A stretch of DNA of 64,000 nucleotides from Polaribacter marinus (GTDB lineage: Bacteria > Bacteroidota > Bacteroidia > Flavobacteriales > Flavobacteriaceae), in NCBI RefSeq assembly GCF_022662535.1, contig NZ_JAKQYM010000004.1, positions 62,001-126,000 on the forward strand, in the 5' to 3' direction. A program made the position numbers and the translations under genes. Of the stretch, positions 58,783 to 64,000 are shown in pieces (position 1 is the stretch's first letter; each line of letters opens with the position of its first letter). The notes beneath the pieces were generated by a model. The model worked only from the letters and a program-made list of their open reading frames with translations, was not told the origin of the DNA and made no database searches.

Positions 58783-59747
58783 TCTGCTAAATTAGGTTTA
58801 AAAGTCAAAACAAAATAGCTTCCAATAATTGCCGGAAAAACAAAATTTAAAATCCACATTAAGGTTGTTACAGATAAAATGGTAAGCGGTGCTATATTAA
58901 AAAAAGAAAACACCCAAATAGCAACAGAGCCTTTTAAAACAACATCAAACAAAGATAACATGGGTATTATTGATGCAATTAAATAAACGGAAGTAATTGC
59001 CAAAATTGCATCAACATAAGAAATATCAACTTTAAAAATAAGTAATAAAAAGTAAAATTGATGAGAAAAAACCACATATCTAAGAAGTGATAAAATAGCC
59101 GTTTTAAGATTTAATTTCTTAGGGATTTTTTTAATAAAATTCTTTGCCTTTTCAAGTGAAAACCATTTTAAGTTGAAATAGTTTAGCGCAAAGAACAATA
59201 CAGAAACGATAATGATTGCTAAAAGTAAAATTTTTAGAATTGGATAAAAATCAATTTCAATTTTATGGTTAAGAACAAAGTAACCAAAGCCCATGCTTCC
59301 AAAAATTAGTGTCATTAACATTTGGTAAAAGTTACCAATTAGGTTTAGTCCCAAAATTTGTTTCCTATATTTTTTATCAAAATACATTGCTTTTGCACCG
59401 TATTCACCAATTCTATTAGGAGTAATTAAAGAGGTTGTTAAAGAAGCTAAAGATTGTTTTGCAGCATTAAAAAAGGAAATGTTTTTTATAAATTGGACAA
59501 GCGATTTCCATTTTGTAATTTCTATACCCCAATTTAAAACTGAAAAAACACCTAAAAAAAACATGTTTTTAAATGAAAAAAGATTGTTTTCTATTAATTT
59601 ATTGTAAAAAACAGCAAAGTTAAACTGTTTGTTTTCTAATAGTTTTGTATAAATAAAATATAGGCAGCCAATTACAATCGATAGTTTTATTATCAACCAA
59701 AAGAATTGTTTAGATTTGTATGAAAGCGAATGATGCATTGTTTGCAA
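58779..59747 (-). CDS. lysylphosphatidylglycerol synthase TM/flippase-like protein
   Basis: Integral membrane protein of 322 residues with about eight helices, resembling the UPF0104/LPG_synthase_TM domain found in MprF-like flippases. Visible family features are the early NWGIEITKWKSLVQ, SLASLTTSLITPNRIGEYGAKAMYF and IPMLSLFDVVLKGSVAIW segments. It is coupled to the glycosyltransferase gene, so the pair may make and translocate a glycolipid. Substrate unknown. Confidence 0.85.
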   Translation of the reverse strand: MQTMHHSLSYKSKQFFWLIIKLSIVIGCLYFIYTKLLENKQFNFAVFYNKLIENNLFSFKNMFFLGVFSVLNWGIEITKWKSLVQFIKNISFFNAAKQSLASLTTSLITPNRIGEYGAKAMYFDKKYRKQILGLNLIGNFYQMLMTLIFGSMGFGYFVLNHKIEIDFYPILKILLLAIIIVSVLFFALNYFNLKWFSLEKAKNFIKKIPKKLNLKTAILSLLRYVVFSHQFYFLLLIFKVDISYVDAILAITSVYLIASIIPMLSLFDVVLKGSVAIWVFSFFNIAPLTILSVTTLMWILNFVFPAIIGSYFVLTFKPNLAE

Positions 59748-59802
59748 AGTAATAAATAATCATCAGTATGTTTGATGATAAATAGAAAAACAATCTACGA
59801 TT

Positions 59803-60354
59803 TTGGCGATAGAAAAAATCATTTTAGGAATTGACCCAGGAACCACAATTATGGGGTTTGGGTTGATAAAAGTTGTGGGTAAAAAGATGGAATTTATTCA
59901 AATGAATGAATTGATTTTAAAAAAATACGACGATCATTACTTAAAATTAAAATTAATTTTTGAGCGCACCATAGAACTAATTGATACTTATAATCCTGAT
60001 GAAATTGCTATTGAAGCACCTTTTTTTGGGAAGAATGTACAGTCTATGTTAAAGTTGGGAAGAGCACAAGGTGTTGCAATGGCAGCAGGCTTGTCAAGAG
60101 AAATTCCGATTACAGAATATTTACCAAAGAAAATTAAAATGGCAATTACAGGAAGTGGAAGCGCTAGTAAAGAACAAGTAGCCTTGATGTTAAAATCACT
60201 TTTAAATTTAAAAACATTGCCTAAAAATTTAGATGCAACCGATGGTTTGGCGGCGGCGGTTTGTCATTTTTACAATTCAGGAAAAGTGGTTGGTGGAAAG
60301 AATTATACGGGTTGGGCTTCTTTTGTAAAACAGAATCCTAAAAAAATTAAATAA
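59803..60354 (+). CDS. ruvC: crossover junction endodeoxyribonuclease RuvC
   Basis: Holliday junction resolvase, 183 residues. Catalytic acids lie in [13 protein letters not shown] (first Asp), [10 protein letters not shown] (Glu) and [12 protein letters not shown] (last two Asp). The start is TTG at 59803 ([14 protein letters not shown]). Divergent from the flippase-like gene; no ruvA or ruvB is adjacent. Confidence 0.96.
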   Translation: MAIEKIILGIDPGTTIMGFGLIKVVGKKMEFIQMNELILKKYDDHYLKLKLIFERTIELIDTYNPDEIAIEAPFFGKNVQSMLKLGRAQGVAMAAGLSREIPITEYLPKKIKMAITGSGSASKEQVALMLKSLLNLKTLPKNLDATDGLAAAVCHFYNSGKVVGGKNYTGWASFVKQNPKKIK

Positions 60355-60450
60355 TTTTTTTAAACTATCATTTACCAATTGAAAAAGCAGATGAAATAGG
60401 TAGAATTTTATTTTCTATTTTAAAAACTACAAGAATAAAGAAGAAGTTAC

Positions 60451-60469
60451 GATAACTGATAATTGAAAA
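60451..60469 (+). repeat. GATAACTGATAATTG repeat before hemW
   Basis: Identical over 19 bases to 2651-2669 in the nqrD-nqrE spacer. It overlaps the upstream TTG start candidate of hemW. Confidence 0.55.
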
Positions 60470-60474
60470 CTAAT

Positions 60475-61602
60475 TTGGCAGGTATTTATATTCACATCCC
60501 GTTTTGTAAACAAGCATGTTTTTATTGTGACTTTCATTTTTCTACTTCATTGAAGAAAAAGGAAGAAATGATTTCGTCTTTAATTAAAGAAATCGAAATT
60601 AGAAAAAATGAGTTGGGAAATACTGTTATAGAAACTATTTATTTTGGAGGAGGAACTCCATCTGTTTTAAATACAGAAGAAATTCAAGAGCTAATAAATT
60701 CGGTTTATGCTAATTTTGAGGTTGTAGAAAATCCAGAAATTACATTAGAAGCAAATCCAGATGATTTATCAGAAAAGAAAATTATTGAACTTGCAAAATC
60801 ACCCATAAACAGATTAAGTATAGGAGTTCAATCTTTTTTTGAGAAAGATTTAAAGTTAATGAACAGAGCTCATAATTCTGAAGAAGCTAAAAAATCATTA
60901 TCAGTGGCGACTCACTACTTTGATAATATTTCTGTAGATTTAATTTACGGAATTCCAGATTGTACAAATGAGGAGTGGAGAAAGAATATACAAACAGCCC
61001 TGAGTTTTGGAATTCCTCATATTTCTAGTTACGCTTTAACAGTTGAGCCAAAAACAGCTTTAGATACATTAATTAAAAAAGGAAAAATAAAAAATGTAGA
61101 TGATGAAAAAGCAGCCAAACAATTTCATATTTTAACAGAAGAATTAAATAAAGCAGGATTTGTACATTATGAGTTGTCTAATTTTGGGAAAGAAGGTTTC
61201 TTTAGTCAAAATAATTCTTCTTATTGGTTAGGTAAATCATATTTAGGCATTGGCCCTTCGGCGCATTCTTTTAATGGAAAAGAACGTAGTTGGAATGTTA
61301 GAAATAACACAAAATATATCAAATCAATTCAGCAAAATCAATTACCAATAGAAAGAGAAACTTTGTCAAAAACAGATGGTTATAATGAATATATTATGAC
61401 TGGTTTGCGGACAGTTTGGGGCGTTTCTTTGGCTAAGATTAAAACTGATTTTGGCGAAAAATATATTACGTATTTAGAAAATCAATCAAAAAAATATATT
61501 CAACAAGAATTATTGTATATTGATAACGAAATTTTAAAAACGACTAAAAAGGGGAAGTTTTTATCTGACGGAATTGCATCAGACCTCTTTATGTTAAACT
61601 AA
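60475..61602 (+). CDS. hemW: radical SAM haem chaperone HemW
   Basis: Radical-SAM protein that inserts haem into respiratory enzymes, formerly taken for a coproporphyrinogen oxidase. The cluster motif is PFCKQACFYCDFHF (CxxxCxxC). Other blocks: YFGGGTPSVL, NPDDLSEKKI, RLSIGVQSF, SVDLIYGIP and SSYALTVEP, with GIGPSAHSF near the C terminus. HemW proteins usually start MAGIYIHIPFC; that fits the TTG at 60475 better than the TTG at 60463, which falls in a dispersed repeat. Length 375 residues. Confidence 0.93.
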   Translation: MAGIYIHIPFCKQACFYCDFHFSTSLKKKEEMISSLIKEIEIRKNELGNTVIETIYFGGGTPSVLNTEEIQELINSVYANFEVVENPEITLEANPDDLSEKKIIELAKSPINRLSIGVQSFFEKDLKLMNRAHNSEEAKKSLSVATHYFDNISVDLIYGIPDCTNEEWRKNIQTALSFGIPHISSYALTVEPKTALDTLIKKGKIKNVDDEKAAKQFHILTEELNKAGFVHYELSNFGKEGFFSQNNSSYWLGKSYLGIGPSAHSFNGKERSWNVRNNTKYIKSIQQNQLPIERETLSKTDGYNEYIMTGLRTVWGVSLAKIKTDFGEKYITYLENQSKKYIQQELLYIDNEILKTTKKGKFLSDGIASDLFMLN

Positions 61603-61618
61603 ACTTAATTGAAGTAAT

Positions 61619-62368
61619 TTGAAAGCAACCATAGAATACAACTCAAGAAAAATAGAAGTAAATATCTCTAATCCTATAGATATTTCAATTCCAATAGATG
61701 CCTCAAAAAAAAACATAAACGCTTGGTATATAGACGATCCTAAGATTTTCCCTGAAATGTATGAGGGTGAAAAAATTAAGGTTTCTGAGGGCGCAGTTGT
61801 AAATTTTAACAATATTCATTTTAATCCACATTCGCATATTACACATACAGAATGTGTGGGACATATTACAGAAAAAGTACATTCTGTAAATAAAAATTTA
61901 AAATATTATATTTTTTTGGCAGAAGTAGTTACAATTGCTCCTTTGTTTCATAATGGAGATTTTTTAATAGGAGTAAAACAATTAAAAACAGCCTTAAAAA
62001 ATAAAAATCGAGATGCTATTGTAATTAGAACTTTGCCTAATTTAGAAGATAAAAAAAGCATGCAATATTCAAATACAAATCCTACTTATTTGTCCGAAAA
62101 AGCAGCCACTTATTTAAGAGAAAAAGGGATAAAGCACTTGCTAATAGATTTGCCTTCTGTAGATAAAGAAAAAGATGAAGGCAGATTGTTGTCTCATAAT
62201 GCATTTTGGAATACTGCTGGAGAAATAAGAATGGATGCAACCATAACAGAATTTATTTACGTGCCAAATACTGTAGAAGATGGAGAGTATTTGTTAAATC
62301 TAATGATTGCACCTTTTGAAAATGATGCAACACCAAGCAAACCGATTTTGTATAAGATTATAAAGTAG
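61619..62368 (+). CDS. cyclase family protein (kynurenine formamidase-like)
   Basis: Metal-dependent hydrolase-like protein of 249 residues. The metal motif of the family, HxxTHxDxxxH, appears as HSHITHTECVGH (about 71-82), with Glu in place of Asp. Further features are LLIDLPSVDKEKDEGRLLSHNAFW and a C-terminal APFENDATPSKPILY. Start TTG at 61619, 17 bases after hemW. Possible arylformamidase activity in tryptophan breakdown is inferred from the family only. Confidence 0.85.
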   Translation: MKATIEYNSRKIEVNISNPIDISIPIDASKKNINAWYIDDPKIFPEMYEGEKIKVSEGAVVNFNNIHFNPHSHITHTECVGHITEKVHSVNKNLKYYIFLAEVVTIAPLFHNGDFLIGVKQLKTALKNKNRDAIVIRTLPNLEDKKSMQYSNTNPTYLSEKAATYLREKGIKHLLIDLPSVDKEKDEGRLLSHNAFWNTAGEIRMDATITEFIYVPNTVEDGEYLLNLMIAPFENDATPSKPILYKIIK

Positions 62369-62372
62369 TTTG

Positions 62373-62729
62373 ATGAAGATTCTTTTAAAGATAGAGGAGC
62401 TGATGATGCTGATTTTATCAATTGTCATGTTTAGTCAATTAAGTTTTGATTGGTGGTGGTATCTAGTTTTATTCTTATCACCAGATGTAAGTTTTATAGG
62501 CTACACAATAAACCCAAAATTTGGAGCTATTTGCTATAATTTATTACACCATAAAGGTCTTGCTATAATGATTTACTTGGTTGGAATGTATTTAAATAAC
62601 GAAAGTATTCAGTTAGTAGGAATTATTATTTTCGGACATGCTTCTTTTGATAGAATTCTAGGATATGGATTAAAATATTCAGATAGTTTTAATAATACAC
62701 ATTTAGGAAAAATAGGATCAAAAGATTAA
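62373..62729 (+). CDS. DUF4260 family membrane protein
   Basis: A 118-residue protein with four helices; family features are KIEELMMLILSIVMF, FDWWWYLVLFLSPDVSFIGY, NLLHHKGLA and FGHASFDRILGYGLKY. The ATG at 62373 is chosen over the TTG directly before it. The family is annotated DUF4260, with no known function. Five bases follow the cyclase gene, and a tiny gene begins at its stop. Confidence 0.88.
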   Translation: MKILLKIEELMMLILSIVMFSQLSFDWWWYLVLFLSPDVSFIGYTINPKFGAICYNLLHHKGLAIMIYLVGMYLNNESIQLVGIIIFGHASFDRILGYGLKYSDSFNNTHLGKIGSKD

Positions 62730-62819
62730 ATGGTAATGAAGAAAATCAATAAAAAAAAATATCTTTTTTACGGAATTCTTGCGTTAATTCTTCTTTTGAT
62801 AAAAGGAGTTGTTGCGTAA
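62730..62819 (+). CDS. possible 29-residue membrane peptide
   Basis: ATG directly after the DUF4260 stop codon: a basic head (KKINKKKYL) and one hydrophobic helix (FYGILALILLLIKGVVA). The compact setting between two membrane-protein genes favours a real gene, but the frame is very short. Confidence 0.45.
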   Translation: MVMKKINKKKYLFYGILALILLLIKGVVA

Positions 62820-62837
62820 TTTAAATAAACAGTAGAA

Positions 62838-63554
62838 ATGACAGAAAAAATAGAGGAATTAGAGAATTATTTAGACAATCATTACATACATCGAAGTAAT
62901 TGGTTGAGAGCAGCTGTCCTTGGAGCGAATGACGGAATTTTATCAACTGCGAGTATTGCAATTGGAGTTGCTGCTGCAAGTGATTTGCGAGAACCTGTTA
63001 TTTTGGCAACTTTGGCAGGACTAGTTGCTGGTGCTTTATCAATGGCAGCTGGAGAATACGTTTCAGTAAGTTCACAAACAGACGTAGAAAAAGCTGATAT
63101 TGAGCGTGAAAAGATTGAATTGAAAGAAATGCCCAAACTTGAATTACAACGACTAGCAGAGATTTATGAAAAAAGGGGGCTGAAAAAAGATACTGCATTA
63201 ACAGTTGCAAAAGAATTAACTGAACACGATGCTTTAGGGGCACATATTAGAGACGAATTAGGAATTAATGAAATAAGTCAAGCTAAACCTATACAAGCGG
63301 CAATTGCTTCAGGAGCTGCCTTTACAGTTGGAGGATTACTACCTTTTTTTGTAACACTCTTTCTTCCTTTAGAAAGTATGGAATATTCCCTCTATGGATT
63401 TGCTCTTTTTTTCCTTATAGTTTTGGGAGTATTAGCAGCCAAAACAGGGGGTTCAAGTGTGACAAAAGCAATTATTCGAATTGTTTTTTGGGGAACTGTT
63501 GCAATGGGCTTAACTGCTTTAGTAGGTTATTTGTTCAATGTGAATATTGGATAA
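62838..63554 (+). CDS. VIT1/CCC1 family iron/manganese transporter
   Basis: Membrane protein of 238 residues from the vacuolar iron transporter family, thought to move Fe2+ or Mn2+. Family blocks: NWLRAAVLGANDGILSTASI near the N terminus, LAGLVAGALSMAAGEYVSVSSQ, a cytoplasmic helical domain rich in Glu (about 80-140; ELQRLAEIYEKRGL) with metal-binding carboxylates, and three C-terminal helices. In bacteria it usually detoxifies metal. Last gene of the window. Confidence 0.9.
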   Translation: MTEKIEELENYLDNHYIHRSNWLRAAVLGANDGILSTASIAIGVAAASDLREPVILATLAGLVAGALSMAAGEYVSVSSQTDVEKADIEREKIELKEMPKLELQRLAEIYEKRGLKKDTALTVAKELTEHDALGAHIRDELGINEISQAKPIQAAIASGAAFTVGGLLPFFVTLFLPLESMEYSLYGFALFFLIVLGVLAAKTGGSSVTKAIIRIVFWGTVAMGLTALVGYLFNVNIG

Positions 63555-64000
63555 AATGAAAAAGAAAAATATTTTTCCTCCTAAAGAATTTACTAAACGA
63601 GTATTTAAGTATTCTATATTTTAAATAAGTCTGTTAATTTTCTCTTTTATAGCCTAAATTTAAGCCGTATATAATTCATTGCTAGTTTTAGTTTACTCGG
63701 GAATTTCTTCGGAATCTCCTCTGACTCGTTTTATTTTGCTGTTTTAGTTCTCGATAAAGCAGTGAAATCATACACAAAACACTTATCCACAGGCTATAAC
63801 TATCTTGGAATAAGGTTATATAATTTTAAACATTGTGTATAGAAATTACTAAGTAATTAGACGTTACAGTGATCCTTTTAAATTAAAATCTTTAACCAAA
63901 GTTACTTTCAAAGTGATAAAAGTCATATTTTAAATTGAAGGGCTACCGTAAATTTACGTTAAGTGAATTAGAAATTTATACCAAAAACGAACCTTATGGA
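63555..64000. other. intergenic region at the window end
   Basis: No gene of note; a 22-codon frame just after the VIT1-like gene is not convincing. It holds the folded attC-like element (63664-63780), followed by AT-rich sequence to the end of the window. Confidence 0.55.
63664..63780 (+). repeat. attC-like folded element
   Basis: GTATATAATTCATTGCT (63667-63683) and AGCAGTGAAATCATACAC (63758-63775) are imperfect inverted arms about 75 bases apart, with an inner GGAATTTCTTCGGAATCTCC. The left arm shares TATAA..ATTGCT.GTT with the half site after the gene at 28.4 kb. The terminal 7-mer is not preserved here. Confidence 0.5.

Overview
The window is AT-rich chromosomal DNA of a member of the Bacteroidota, almost certainly a marine Flavobacteriaceae close to Polaribacter or Tenacibaculum (inference from gene content). 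The signs are a Na+-translocating NADH:quinone reductase, GldA of the gliding machinery, a type IX secretion (T9SS type B) sorting domain, two GLPGLI-family proteins, a short RpoD without region 1.1, an Ala/Glu-rich extension on ribosomal protein S16, a DnaE with a fused proofreading domain, no Shine-Dalgarno signals, and many promoters with the Bacteroidota -7 element TAnnTTTG.

Layout. 1-4.8 kb: nqrBCDEF (nqrA should lie just upstream). 4.8-10.3 kb: aspartyl protease, YqeY, tRNA-Arg, ChaN, CBS protein, rpe, rpoD, and an ECF-type sigma factor with a small partner. 10.3-18.3 kb: deoxynucleoside kinase, then a histidine kinase/response regulator pair divergent from an envelope operon (small secreted protein, two GLPGLI proteins, an outer-membrane beta-barrel protein). 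18.3-26.5 kb: membrane protein, gldA, HAD phosphatase, FAD-linked oxidase, dnaE. 26.8-28.0 kb: rpsP-rimM-tRNA-Ser. 28.0-34.4 kb: an accessory block with a cassette-like small gene, a choice-of-anchor-L T9SS protein and a two-gene ABC exporter. 34.4-48.2 kb: housekeeping metabolism (trmN6, saccharopine-dehydrogenase-like enzyme, pckA, hppA, ppa, pdhB, etfBA, bifunctional nuclease, nucleoside transporter, thyA). 48.2-63.6 kb: folA, tag, M49 peptidase, MazG-like enzyme, HU-like protein, ilvE, small lipoproteins, mnmD, glycosyltransferase and flippase-like protein, ruvC, hemW, cyclase-family protein and a VIT1-like transporter.

How the genes work together. Nqr and a K+-dependent-type membrane pyrophosphatase next to a soluble pyrophosphatase point to ion-motive energetics based partly on Na+ and PPi. 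thyA, folA and the dNK serve nucleotide supply. The two-component system sits back to back with the GLPGLI/beta-barrel operon, and the shared gap carries three 10-bp-spaced GTTAAC repeats exactly between two outward-facing -7 elements, so the system probably controls both its own genes and the envelope operon.

The most notable non-gene structures are those GTTAAC repeats; attC-like half sites around the gene at 28.4 kb and a related folded element at 63.7 kb; a dispersed palindromic repeat carried in frame inside a glycosyltransferase gene; a probable ATT start codon for trmN6; a perfect 36-bp palindrome before etfB; paired ATACTAGTAT palindromes before the HU-like gene; and a tRNA-Arg in which the conserved G19-C56 elbow pair is replaced by A19-U56. 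No CRISPR array, intact insertion sequence or prophage was seen.
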